A stretch of DNA of 64,000 bases from SEAL01 sp032153715 (lineage in GTDB: Bacteria > Patescibacteriota > Saccharimonadia > Saccharimonadales > Saccharimonadaceae). Both the position numbers and the translations under genes were made by a program. Of this stretch, positions 33,308 through 40,132 are shown in pieces. The stretch is from positions 94,429 through 158,428 of the forward strand of contig JALDYR010000004.1 in the NCBI GenBank assembly GCA_032153715.1, read 5' to 3'. Below the pieces are notes generated by a model. That model worked only from the letters and a program-made list of their open reading frames with translations. It searched no databases and was not told where the DNA came from. Each line of letters opens with the position of its first letter. Position 1 is the stretch's first letter.

Positions 33308-33637
33308 CTATCCAAAGGCAAGCACGGGGGCGTGTTTTTGCTCGGTGTGGGCTAATGTTTCGATTATGATCCGCAATTTGGTTTCGATAACTTTCCAGTC
33401 TATGTAGCTGTAGCGCTCGAGGGTTATCCCTAGCGCATAGTTGGGATTGAACATGGTTGGCGGCACTGTTGCTATATGTTCGTGGTCGATCATATCCTTT
33501 GTGCTGTGTCTGATGTGCTCGACAAGGTCTTCGCTGCTAACGCCTGCGCTTCTGAGAGTATATTTACACTCCCTGTTGAGCCACATGACGCATGATGTCC
33601 AATCGCTCGAATGTGCAAACTCAATACGATGAGGCAT
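33308..33637 (-). CDS. 109-residue protein, unknown
   Basis: A soluble protein (MPHRIEFAHSSDWTSCVMWLNREC...TLEKRYSYIDWK-like region, ..LRIIIETLAHTEQKHAPVLAFG). Start ATG 33637, 6 nt after SD AAGGAG; a second ATG at 33643 touches the SD. The promoter's TATAAT (33704-33699) is followed exactly at the expected transcription start by a 10-bp hairpin, so the mRNA begins with a structured 5' end. Monocistronic with its own GCCGCC terminator. Function unknown. Confidence 0.62.
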   Translation of the reverse strand: MPHRIEFAHSSDWTSCVMWLNRECKYTLRSAGVSSEDLVEHIRHSTKDMIDHEHIATVPPTMFNPNYALGITLERYSYIDWKVIETKLRIIIETLAHTEQKHAPVLAFG

Positions 33638-33668
33638 AGCCATCTCCTTTGATGACGTCGGATGGATA

Positions 33669-33704
33669 GTTTCGTTATGAGTAACGAAACTACTATTATT
33701 ATAT
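33669..33704 (-). promoter_or_regulatory. -10 box and 5'-terminal hairpin of gene 33308
   Basis: Minus-strand TATAAT (33704-33699); then AGTTTCGTTA / TAACGAAACT (33692-33683 and 33678-33669), a perfect 10-bp inverted repeat with a 4-nt loop at the predicted transcript start. It may be an operator or an mRNA-stabilising hairpin. Confidence 0.6.
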
Positions 33705-33722
33705 AATTTTTATTCAGAATTG

Positions 33723-33757
33723 AAAAACCGCCACATGCTGGGTTGCATGGGCGGTGG
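33723..33757 (-). terminator. Terminator after gene 33772
   Basis: ACCGCC(ACATGC)/(GCATG)GGCGGT stem, TTTTT on the minus strand. Confidence 0.8.
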
Positions 33758-33771
33758 GGTGACAAGTCGGA

Positions 33772-34047
33772 TTACGCCACGCTCTCGGCGTCTTCGACGG
33801 TGCCGATGAGCTGAATGATGTATTCACCTTTCTGCGGCGGCGTTAGTTCTTTCAGGCGCTTGTTGAAGCGCGCGAAGTCTTTGCCTTCGAAGAGGTGGAT
33901 GCGTGCAGTCTGTGGGCAGACGAACGCATGTCCGGTGCGTGCGATGCGATGAACGACGACCTGGCGCTGTTCTTCCGGGAGGTGGTCCAGGGCAAGCTTG
34001 AGGCAGCTGCCGGTGATGTGCTGGTAGCTGACGTGAATGAGCTTCAT
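33772..34047 (-). CDS. 91-residue protein, unknown
   Basis: A soluble protein: MKLIHVSYQHITGSCLKLALDHLPEEQRQVVVHRIARTGHAFVC... then FARFNKRLKELTPPQKGEYIIQLIGTVEDAES. SD GAAGAGGT precedes the ATG. It has a consensus promoter (TTGCAT-17-TATAAT, 34143-34115 on the minus strand) and a hairpin leader (GTCTGT/ACAGAC arms, 34079-34107). Monocistronic with terminator. No family recognised. Confidence 0.62.
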   Translation of the reverse strand: MKLIHVSYQHITGSCLKLALDHLPEEQRQVVVHRIARTGHAFVCPQTARIHLFEGKDFARFNKRLKELTPPQKGEYIIQLIGTVEDAESVA

Positions 34048-34078
34048 GTTACCTCTTCGGTCTCGACTGTCAATTTGC

Positions 34079-34143
34079 GGCTACACAGACCTCTTTGTCT
34101 GTAAGCCGTTAATTATTATAACACCTTATGTTTATAAATGCAA
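34079..34143 (-). promoter_or_regulatory. Promoter and leader hairpin of gene 33772
   Basis: Minus strand: TTGCAT (34143-34138), 17 nt, TATAAT (34120-34115), then a stem GGCT..ACAGAC / GTCTGT..AGCC with loop AAAGAG just before the SD region. Confidence 0.7.
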
Positions 34144-34158
34144 TAGTCTTTAGATATG

Positions 34159-34187
34159 AAAAGCCGCCCATGTTGCCATGGGCGGCG
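34159..34187 (-). terminator. Terminator after gene 34205, GCCGCCCATG stem
   Basis: GCCGCCCATG (34163-34172) pairs perfectly with CATGGGCGGC (34177-34186); TTTT on the minus strand. Confidence 0.88.
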
Positions 34188-34204
34188 ATGACGATCATGA
34201 GTGA

Positions 34205-34516
34205 TTAGGCCACAATCAGAACGGGAATTCCGCCAGTGAAATGGCCGGCGCCGTCGAGGGTGTGAACTACGCAGTAGTCGACACTTTCGCTTAACTGCTC
34301 GGCGATCGTCTCCTCGATGTCTTCCCAGCTACATCCGCCGCGAAGATGGAGGTCGATTGTCTGCTCTTGATGCAAGGCGCTCGAGACATGCAAGATGTCA
34401 GGTGTGAGATTGTCGATCCTCCAAAAGACCTGCTCGAATTGACTGGCTGGCGTCGAGCCTAGGTCGAGCGTAATGATTCGATCGGATTTCTTGCGAGCAA
34501 CGATAAAGATAGCCAT
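34205..34516 (-). CDS. 103-residue protein, unknown
   Basis: A small soluble alpha/beta protein (MAIFIVARKKSDRIITLDLGSTPASQFEQVFWRIDNLTPDILHV...CSWEDIEETIAEQLSESVDYCVVHTLDG). SD AAGGGAAA lies upstream. The leader (~80 nt from a TATAGT at 34612-34607) contains the perfect inverted repeat GTCTGTCAA/TTGACAGAC (34538-34546, 34562-34570), the same motif as the leader of the next upstream gene. Own terminator. Function unknown. Confidence 0.62.
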   Translation of the reverse strand: MAIFIVARKKSDRIITLDLGSTPASQFEQVFWRIDNLTPDILHVSSALHQEQTIDLHLRGGCSWEDIEETIAEQLSESVDYCVVHTLDGAGHFTGGIPVLIVA

Positions 34517-34537
34517 GGGACATTTCCCTTCACTCTA

Positions 34538-34612
34538 GTCTGTCAAAAGAGCGTTCATAGATTGACAGACGCATTTACGGCGTTGTAAAGCTGTGAATCT
34601 TTTTAAACTATA
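34538..34612 (-). promoter_or_regulatory. -10 box and GTCTGTCA leader hairpin of gene 34205
   Basis: TATAGT (34612-34607, minus). The leader holds the 9-bp perfect stem GTCTGTCAA...TTGACAGAC directly before the SD. Confidence 0.6.
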
Positions 34613-34645
34613 CTCCCCTCGCGGATGAATGCAATAAGGATGTCT

Positions 34646-34683
34646 AAAAAAGAGCCGCCACACGCTGGATTGCGTGGGCGGCG
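34646..34683 (-). terminator. Terminator after gene 34716
   Basis: GCCGCC(C)ACGC / GCGTGTGGCGGC stem on the minus strand followed by TCTTTTTT. Confidence 0.85.
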
Positions 34684-34715
34684 TTTGCAGATATGAATGC
34701 GGAGGTGCGGGATTG

Positions 34716-34928
34716 TTATCCCTGAGCGTGCATCAGGAGGTAGTCGACGTCCTTGTCCTCAAGCGGTCGCCCAACGCCTCTCCATTCGAGGCATGCGGCC
34801 AACGCGCTGGTGTCGCACGCACATCCTGATTTGTGTCGAGGGATTCCTGTCACGGCGATGTCGGGGATGAAGCCTTCGGGAAAGTTTTCGCTGAAGCGTG
34901 TGGGGCGTGCGTAAATGCGTGCGTCCAT
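34716..34928 (-). CDS. 70-residue protein, unknown
   Basis: A small protein starting at ATG 34928 behind SD AAAGGAG: MDARIYARPTRFSENFPEG...GIPRHKSGCACDTSALAACLEWRGVGRPLEDKDVDYLLMHAQG. The CxC (GCAC) and a third Cys might bind metal, which is only a guess. Leader of ~90 nt with three successive hairpins from a TATAGT at 35027-35022. Own terminator. Unknown family. Confidence 0.62.
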   Translation of the reverse strand: MDARIYARPTRFSENFPEGFIPDIAVTGIPRHKSGCACDTSALAACLEWRGVGRPLEDKDVDYLLMHAQG

Positions 34929-34946
34929 GACCACTCCTTTATTCAT

Positions 34947-35027
34947 GTCTGTCATACTTCCGGATGACAGACGGTGGTGTACGAAATTTCGTACTGCCGA
35001 GAGTCTCGACGGAATAGTTGCACTATA
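34947..35027 (-). promoter_or_regulatory. -10 box and three-hairpin leader of gene 34716
   Basis: TATAGT (35027-35022, minus); then CGAGA/TCTCG, the 16-bp palindrome GTACGAAATTTCGTAC (34979-34994) and the 9-bp stem GTCTGTCAT/ATGACAGAC (34947-34955, 34964-34972). The last stem repeats the motif of gene 34205. Confidence 0.6.
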
Positions 35028-35069
35028 GCACTAATGTCTAAAAATGTCAATCAAAGCTAAAGAAAAGGT

Positions 35070-35927
35070 TTACTTCAGCGTCCACTGATTACCGCCAAGG
35101 CTACGGATGGCGCCATTGATTTCCATCATGGTAAGCGCGGTGCTAAATTCGCTCGCTGGTGCGGCGGATCGAACTTGCAGCTCGTCCCCGTCACGAATAC
35201 CTTCCTGAAGGAGTGCAATAATTGCGGATTCGACCGGACTATCGCCTAGTGGCAATATCGCCTGAGGCTTTAAGAGGTTCGGCGCGATAACTTCTAGAAT
35301 GTCTTCGGCGCACATAGCAGGCGCCGCCCCTTGTTTTAGGAGCGCATTGCAGCCAGCGCTGAGCGGACTGGTGATATTGCCGGGGACGACAAAGACCTCT
35401 TTGTTTTGATCGAGTGCATGGCTGGCGGTATTAAGCGTCCCGCTCCGAGAGGACGCCTCGGTAATAATCACAGCATCAGCTAGGCCGCTGACGATGCGGT
35501 TGCGCTGAAGGAACTGATAGGTTCGCGCGGGAGTTTCAGGTTCGTACTCGCTGATTATTGCACCACCATTTGCGATAATGTCCATGCCTAGTTGGCGATG
35601 CGTTGCTGGGTATAGCTGCGGGAGTCCATTGGCAAGCACGGCAATGGTCGTGCCGCCCGCTTCAAGGGCTGCGCGGTGTGCGATGCCGTCGATGCCAAGC
35701 GCCATGCCGCTAACGATCACGACTCCCCTTTTAGCGAGGTCGTATGCTAATCGGTGCGTGACTTCTTTGCCGTAGGCGCTTGGTTTGCGCGTGCCGACAA
35801 TCGCAACAGTCGGGCGACGTTCTTCGGGTAATTTCCCCATGTAGTATAACTTTTTAGGCTTAACCGCAATAGTATCTATAATCTGTAGATATTTGTGTTC
35901 TTGGGGTGATAGTTTGTTGATTTTCAT
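35070..35927 (-). CDS. dprA: DNA-protecting protein DprA (Smf family)
   Basis: Loads RecA on incoming single-stranded DNA in natural transformation. 285 residues with the Rossmann-like DprA core: YMGKLPEERRPTVAIVGTRKPSAYG, VIVSGMALGIDGIAHRAALEAGGTTIAVLANGL (~95-127), QFLQRNRIVSGLADAVIITEASSRSGTLNTA (~150-180), EVFVVPGNITSPLSAGCNALLKQGA. A C-terminal winged-helix-like end follows (GDELQVRSAAPASEFSTALTMMEINGAIRSLGG). The N-terminal SAM-like domain is short. -10 (TAACAC, 35940-35935) is 7 nt from the ATG: leaderless-type. It fits the natural competence inferred for CPR bacteria, which import DNA for nucleotides. Confidence 0.94.
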   Translation of the reverse strand: MKINKLSPQEHKYLQIIDTIAVKPKKLYYMGKLPEERRPTVAIVGTRKPSAYGKEVTHRLAYDLAKRGVVIVSGMALGIDGIAHRAALEAGGTTIAVLANGLPQLYPATHRQLGMDIIANGGAIISEYEPETPARTYQFLQRNRIVSGLADAVIITEASSRSGTLNTASHALDQNKEVFVVPGNITSPLSAGCNALLKQGAAPAMCAEDILEVIAPNLLKPQAILPLGDSPVESAIIALLQEGIRDGDELQVRSAAPASEFSTALTMMEINGAIRSLGGNQWTLK

Positions 35928-35947
35928 AGAAAAAGTGTTAAAAGGTA

Positions 35948-35976
35948 TTGACGTGAAGTCAAATCCGTGCTAGTAT
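35948..35976 (+). promoter_or_regulatory. Promoter of the putative structured RNA; -35 shared back to back with dprA
   Basis: Plus strand TTGACG (35948-35953), 17 nt, TAGTAT (35971-35976). The palindrome TTGACGTGAAGTCAA (35948-35962) provides the -35 of both this promoter and the divergent dprA promoter (TTGACT on the minus strand, 16 nt from TAACAC). Confidence 0.6.
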
Positions 35977-35982
35977 AGGACA

Positions 35983-36272
35983 TGATTGATTGAGCTGCGA
36001 GGCCAATCAAACGCACCTTATACCCCCTATTCTAACTTATGTTAGGTTGTGTGCAATGATTCTTTAAAGTATCTACCCTCCACTTTTCAGAACTATCTCA
36101 GCATAAAGCTGTTTTTGACAACCATTGCATGCATACTAACCCCTTTAACCGGCGGACCTCCATATGTTGTGAGGTGGGTCACGCTATGCCCTTCCAGGGT
36201 GGGTTGAAGGGTCAAATGGCGCCAGGTGATGCCCACCCTTACCTGGCGCCCTTTGATTTGGATTGATTTTTT
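35983..36272 (+). ncRNA. Putative ~290-nt structured RNA gene
   Basis: An ORF-free stretch bounded by a promoter and a terminator. It begins with a 7-bp hairpin (TTGATTG 35986-35992 / CAATCAA 36004-36010), has a long-range stem TGCAATG (36051-36057) with CATTGCA near 36123, an AGGGTGGG/CCCACCCT pairing (near 36197 and 36231), and ends with a 14-bp terminator stem TCAAATGGCGCCAGG / CCTGGCGCCCTTTGA (36212-36256) followed by a T-run. It matches none of the RNAs I know (RNase P, tmRNA, SRP, 6S) by conserved sequence. The next gene (36373) appears to have its own promoter, so this is more likely a free RNA than a leader. Confidence 0.55.
36212..36272 (+). terminator. Terminator of the putative RNA gene
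   Basis: Stem of nine uninterrupted base pairs (GGCGCCAGG/CCTGGCGCC) extended by TCAAA/TTTGA; TTTTTT begins ~10 nt after the stem. Confidence 0.7.
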
Positions 36273-36372
36273 ATTTAAATTATGATATAAAATATCTATA
36301 CGTCAACGAATTTATTGTTGATCGCACCTACTCATTGATCATTAAACTGTGATCACTATCAGAGGAGAAATG

Positions 36373-36561
36373 ATGTTCTGGACTGGATTTTTTGCAATCC
36401 TAGTGTTCTTGGCTGCATGGGCGGCTCTCGCTATCGGAGTCGGGCTTTGCCGGGTCTTCGATAACCTTGCGGGGATTATTCTTTTCGCAGTCGGAGGTAT
36501 TTTGGCTGCATGCGCACTTGGCTCTTGGTCCTTGATGCTGTTTCAGCAGGCGCTCATTTGA
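36373..36561 (+). CDS. 62-residue two-TM membrane peptide
   Basis: MFWTGFFAILVFLAAWAALAIGVGL...IILFAVGGILAACALGSWSLMLFQQALI: two hydrophobic helices joined by a short loop with RVFD. The ATG at 36373 lies 5 nt after AGGAG (36363-36367); the adjacent ATG at 36370 is too close to the SD and a GTG at 36349 has none. A promoter TTGATT-17-TATAAA is possible at 36263-36290. No family recognised. Confidence 0.6.
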   Translation: MFWTGFFAILVFLAAWAALAIGVGLCRVFDNLAGIILFAVGGILAACALGSWSLMLFQQALI

Positions 36562-36650
36562 ACGTCGGGAGATAGCGGACTCATTTCTCCTCTGTCTCCC
36601 CTAACCTATTTTCATATCAAACGATATGGTCGTAGTTTGCGGGAGAGATT

Positions 36651-37433
36651 TTAATTAACGTGGTGAGTGATAATTGCTTTTGCAGCAGTATTCCATGCGT
36701 TGTCTTGAAGGAGATCAGCGTAGTGGTCCCAGTGCGGCGAAAAGCGATTCCAATATTGATTTGGAAGCCCGGCGTGCGTCATGTGGTCATTCAGTGCTGG
36801 TTGCCATGTTGATTGGCCGGTTGAAACGATACTGTAAGCACCAAGCTTGATAACCCGCAGCATGAGGTCTAGTTGTTCTAGCGAGTGAACCTGCAATGTT
36901 CTCATTTCTACTCCAGTAGTGTGTCCGAGCTGAAGTTCTGAGAGCGCTCGTGTTTTTAACCCGGCACGACCCTTGACTGCCCAAGTAGACTGATTGCGGA
37001 TACGCTGCGGGTCGATGTCGCCGACTATTTCGGCAGACGCAATTAAATAGCCGCTTGCCGCTGATTGTTCGATTCCTCCGACGGTCACATGGAGCGGATA
37101 CGACTCGTCGTTTCGTAGAATTCCCTCGTCATACAGCTGACCTACTTCTGCGATGATTTCATCCGTATCAAACCGAGGCTTGTGTGCAAATTCCACGTAG
37201 CCGTCTCGCCCTTCGTCGATTCCTCTGGCGAGCGCGCGCTTGACGCGGTCCTTGTATCGCCTGTCGACTTCATCCATCGCTGCCTGGACTTTTGTTTGTT
37301 CAGAGCCGTGAATATTGCTGTAGCCACTGCGGGCACGAAGAATATCGGCCGCCTCGGAATCGACGCGGCGAAGCATGTGCTGCCATGGCAGTTCGATTTC
37401 GATACCAAAGGCAGGCTGTTCGGCGCTTTTCAT
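36651..37433 (-). CDS. Possible amidoligase-fold protein
   Basis: 260 residues. The N-terminal AFGIEIELPW resembles the FGxExE start of the amidoligase/glutamine-synthetase-like fold (Amidoligase_2), and YVEFAHKP (~75-82), YPLHVTVGGI (~113-122) and VEMRTLQVHS (~178-187) are placed like the E, H.H and E/R elements of that fold. This would predict ATP-dependent amide bond formation, but the match is by eye and weak. Start ATG 37433 is 7 nt from a TATAGT (minus 37446-37441) with TTGACC 18 nt further up: leaderless. Monocistronic. Confidence 0.5.
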   Translation of the reverse strand: MKSAEQPAFGIEIELPWQHMLRRVDSEAADILRARSGYSNIHGSEQTKVQAAMDEVDRRYKDRVKRALARGIDEGRDGYVEFAHKPRFDTDEIIAEVGQLYDEGILRNDESYPLHVTVGGIEQSAASGYLIASAEIVGDIDPQRIRNQSTWAVKGRAGLKTRALSELQLGHTTGVEMRTLQVHSLEQLDLMLRVIKLGAYSIVSTGQSTWQPALNDHMTHAGLPNQYWNRFSPHWDHYADLLQDNAWNTAAKAIITHHVN

Positions 37434-37440
37434 GTAGCGC

Positions 37441-37470
37441 ACTATAAGCGAGATGTTTGATTGTGGTCAA
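37441..37470 (-). promoter_or_regulatory. Promoter for the leaderless gene 36651
   Basis: Minus strand TTGACC (37470-37465), 18 nt, TATAGT (37446-37441), ATG at 37433 (7 nt). Confidence 0.65.
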
Positions 37471-37486
37471 GCAGTAGCGGAAATTA

Positions 37487-37515
37487 AACAGCCCGCCATA
37501 TGATATGGCGGGACT
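37487..37515 (-). terminator. Terminator after gene 37539
   Basis: TCCCGCCATAT/ATATGGCGGG stem on the minus strand, then a T-containing tail (CTGTTTAATTT). Confidence 0.7.
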
Positions 37516-37538
37516 TATGTTTGACAGCTGCAAGTTGG

Positions 37539-37961
37539 CTAGGTACTGACGAGGCGCTTGAGGGAATCGTATATGACCTGCTGCAGCTCATAGGTGATGG
37601 CTTGGATTGGTAATAGAAAAAGCCATTCCCTCTCGAGCGGCTGATTATCTTCCTCGAGTCCAGGATGGTATTCAAAGAAGATTCGGCCGTAGGTCTCTTC
37701 GCGCATTATTAACTTGTGGGCTATGCCAACCTTGTCGATGTAGCAGAATTTAGTGTCTTTTCCGTTGCTATCCAATAAATCCCATGTGGGCACGGATGGA
37801 TGCGGCTGTAGACGCATGCGCCTGAGTCCGAACCATAGGCTACGGTAAGTTTCCTCGAAGAAAAACTTTCGATTAATGGCAAGGTTACGCGGGAGCTCTG
37901 CTTCCCCTGCGGTTAGCATCTCGAGGTATTCGATTACGCCGATGTTTCGCGTAGGTGTCAT
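37539..37961 (-). CDS. 140-residue protein, unknown
   Basis: A soluble protein: MTPTRNIGVIEYLEMLTAGEAELPRNLAINRKFFFEETYRSLWFGLRRMRLQPHPSVPTWDLLDSNGKDTKFCYIDKVGIAHKLIMREETYGRIFFEYHPG... SD TAGGAG lies 5-6 nt before the ATG. Mixed alpha/beta composition with aromatic residues; no motif that I recognise. Monocistronic, with a GCCGGG-type terminator, like the other small genes in this stretch. Confidence 0.62.
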   Translation of the reverse strand: MTPTRNIGVIEYLEMLTAGEAELPRNLAINRKFFFEETYRSLWFGLRRMRLQPHPSVPTWDLLDSNGKDTKFCYIDKVGIAHKLIMREETYGRIFFEYHPGLEEDNQPLEREWLFLLPIQAITYELQQVIYDSLKRLVST

Positions 37962-38121
37962 GGTTGCTCCTAGCGTGTAGTGTCAAACTTCATTCCGGAG
38001 TGTAGCTTTGATGTTGCTGCTCTACAAAACATATGTATAATATAATATTTTCAAAATATGGTCAATGTTTGCTGATCGGTGTCGCTAAAATGTCAGATAT
38101 CCTCTACAATAATTAAAGTTT

Positions 38122-39186
38122 ATGACATCACTACTAAAAACCTTCACCAACCGTTCGCACCCGCTGCGAATCTTTTTTGTATCAATTTTACTAACCATCG
38201 GCACGGGCATTGCCGTGACATTGTATGGCGGCCCAGGTGCACTGTGGTTATTTATCGTTCTGGCAGTTCTAGAGGTGACGTTTAGCTTTGATAACGCCGT
38301 TGTCAACAGCCGTATTCTGGCGCGCATGTCACCGTTTTGGCAGGCACTGTTTTTGACCGTCGGTATCTTTATCGCGGTATTCTTGGTGCGGTTTATTCTG
38401 CCGATTGTAATTGTGATGTTGCCGACAGGGCTTGGGTTTGGCGAAGTTCTGAACTTGGCATTTAATAATCCAGCAGTCTACGGTGAAAAGCTAGCCGAGG
38501 CTGGTCCGCTAATTGAAGCATTTGGCGGCACATTCCTGCTGATGATTGGTATTAGCTACTTCCTCGATCACGAAAAGGATATTCACTGGATTCGCCCGCT
38601 CGAAAAGCGCCTAGCGCCAGCTGGCCGCATCGAGAATATTAAAGTGTTTATTATGTTGATCATTGCAGCTATCCTATACTTTACTGTCGAGCCACACTTG
38701 CAGTCTGCGGTGATCGGCGCGAGTATCCTTGGGATTATCTTGCACGTTGGGCTAGAGATGTTCGGTAGCTTGTTTGACCAGAGCGAATCAGGCACTGGCA
38801 AGAAAATGAAGCAACAAGTTGGTCTTGCAGCATTTGCCTCGTTCCTTTACCTGGAAGTATTGGACGCGTCATTCTCGTTTGACGGTGTGATCGGCGCCTT
38901 TGCCATTACGACGAGCGTCATTTTGATTGTTGCCGGACTTGGGGTTGGCGCATTCTGGGTACGTTCACTGACGGTGTATCTGATGCGATCAGGGACACTT
39001 GCGAAGTATCAGTATCTGGAGCACGGTGCGCATTGGGCGATTCTGGCGCTTGGTATCGTCATGCTCGTCAAGTTGTATCACGTCGAGCTTCCCGAGTGGT
39101 TTACAGGCTCTATTGGGCTGATTTTTATCGCGACGGCCATTGTTTCAAGTGTGCTCGAAAAACGTCACCAACAGCATCTGAAATAG
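38122..39186 (+). CDS. DUF475 / TerC-Alx-like integral membrane protein
   Basis: 354 residues, eight to nine membrane segments. Family signature EVTFSFDNAVVNSRILARMSPFWQ (~51-74) in the first half and LEVLDASFSFDGVIGAFAIT (~244-263) in the second, the two acidic intramembrane motifs of the TerC/Alx superfamily (LeuE-like divalent metal exporters such as manganese). Substrate is inferred from the family. -10 TACAAT lies 11 nt before the ATG and no SD is present. Its stop overlaps the opposing terminator of the next gene. Confidence 0.88.
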   Translation: MTSLLKTFTNRSHPLRIFFVSILLTIGTGIAVTLYGGPGALWLFIVLAVLEVTFSFDNAVVNSRILARMSPFWQALFLTVGIFIAVFLVRFILPIVIVMLPTGLGFGEVLNLAFNNPAVYGEKLAEAGPLIEAFGGTFLLMIGISYFLDHEKDIHWIRPLEKRLAPAGRIENIKVFIMLIIAAILYFTVEPHLQSAVIGASILGIILHVGLEMFGSLFDQSESGTGKKMKQQVGLAAFASFLYLEVLDASFSFDGVIGAFAITTSVILIVAGLGVGAFWVRSLTVYLMRSGTLAKYQYLEHGAHWAILALGIVMLVKLYHVELPEWFTGSIGLIFIATAIVSSVLEKRHQQHLK

Positions 39187-39222
39187 GAAAAACCGCCACA
39201 ATCCGAAGATTATGACGGCGGC
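39187..39222 (-). terminator. Terminator after gene 39250
   Basis: Minus strand GCCGCCGTCATAATC/GATTGTGGCGGT stem (tetraloop TTCG) followed by TTTTTC. Confidence 0.85.
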
Positions 39223-39249
39223 ATCCTTTCGTGAAAACAGATCGTTGGA

Positions 39250-39600
39250 CTAGGTGTAGATTCTGCTCAGCCAGCCGAATACCATACTTACTTCCTTGTC
39301 TGTGAATTGACTTGGATGGAGGTTCTGGAATCTGTTCTTGGACAGAAGGCTGAATGTACCCGAACTGAGAATCCATATAAAACGGGCGCTGCCTGTCTGG
39401 AGGTAGTCAGTTTTAATTGACTTCGAACTCTTTCGAACGAGTTCCTCGATGTCTTTCCAGGTGGCTGGACGCTTGGACGCAACGGTCTTTTCGTGAGTTG
39501 TGGGCGCTAAAACACCTTTCCGTATGTGTTCGGGAATTGTTATTCTCTGAACACTTGGCGTTACGATTTCACGAGTTGCTACACTCATAGGAGTGGACAT
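39250..39600 (-). CDS. 116-residue protein, unknown
   Basis: A small basic/Ser-rich protein (MSTPMSVATREIVTPSVQRITIPEHIRKGVLAPTTHEKTVASKRPATWKDIEELVRKSSKSIKTDYLQTG...WILSSGTFSLLSKNRFQNLHPSQFTDKEVSMVFGWLSRIYT). Start uncertain between ATG 39600 and ATG 39588 because only a weak AGG lies upstream. The central part looks helical with DIEELVRKSSKSI. Convergent with the DUF475 gene. Family not recognised. Confidence 0.58.
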   Translation of the reverse strand: MSTPMSVATREIVTPSVQRITIPEHIRKGVLAPTTHEKTVASKRPATWKDIEELVRKSSKSIKTDYLQTGSARFIWILSSGTFSLLSKNRFQNLHPSQFTDKEVSMVFGWLSRIYT

Positions 39601-39705
39601 ACCATTCTAACCTGCTTTCGATCAGGAGCGAGTCTGGAGACAAAGTGTCTCAACAGATGTACCTATTATACCGGGTTTAAGGCTTTGTCTCAAATTTTAG
39701 TCAGT

Positions 39706-40128
39706 TTAACGTCTGTTGAATCGGCATTGCTTGCAGAGGCCTGTAAGTTCAACATTATGTTCGCTGAGAGTATAGCCTCGTCTGTTAGCGATGAGTCCGA
39801 GTACGTCTTCGAGTGTTTCGTCCTCGATACTTTCAGATGCGCCACATTGGCTGCAGGTAATGTGGTGATGGTGGGCGCGAAACGGTTCGGCTAGTTCAGT
39901 ATGTGGCGTCCAACCTCGGACGACGGTATTGGTGATGCCGAGGGTGGCAAACAGCTCGAGCGCTCGATAGACGCTTGCTCTATCGACTGACGGCGTCCGC
40001 CTGGCAATCTCGCCATTTTTGAGCGGCTCGTCGGCGGCGAGGAGCGTTTTGAATATTGCCAAGCGAGGCTTTGTCGTACTGACGTTGTTGTCCCGGAGGA
40101 TGGATGTAAATTTGTTTAGCTCTGCCAT
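39706..40128 (-). CDS. Fur-family metal-dependent regulator
   Basis: 140 residues: N-terminal winged helix (STTKPRLAIFKTLLAADEPLKNGEIARRTPSVDRASVYRALELFATLGI, recognition helix DRASVYRALELF) and C-terminal metal/dimer domain with HHHHITCSQCGASESIEDETLE and GLCKQCRFN, giving two CxxC pairs for a structural zinc. The regulatory site residues (HHHH, D/E) are present, so it could sense iron, manganese, zinc or peroxide; the subtype cannot be fixed. It lies 1.6 kb from the putative metal-exporter gene of the DUF475 family. Palindromes overlap its -10 box, suggesting autoregulation. Confidence 0.88.
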   Translation of the reverse strand: MAELNKFTSILRDNNVSTTKPRLAIFKTLLAADEPLKNGEIARRTPSVDRASVYRALELFATLGITNTVVRGWTPHTELAEPFRAHHHHITCSQCGASESIEDETLEDVLGLIANRRGYTLSEHNVELTGLCKQCRFNRR

Positions 40129-40132
40129 GTGT

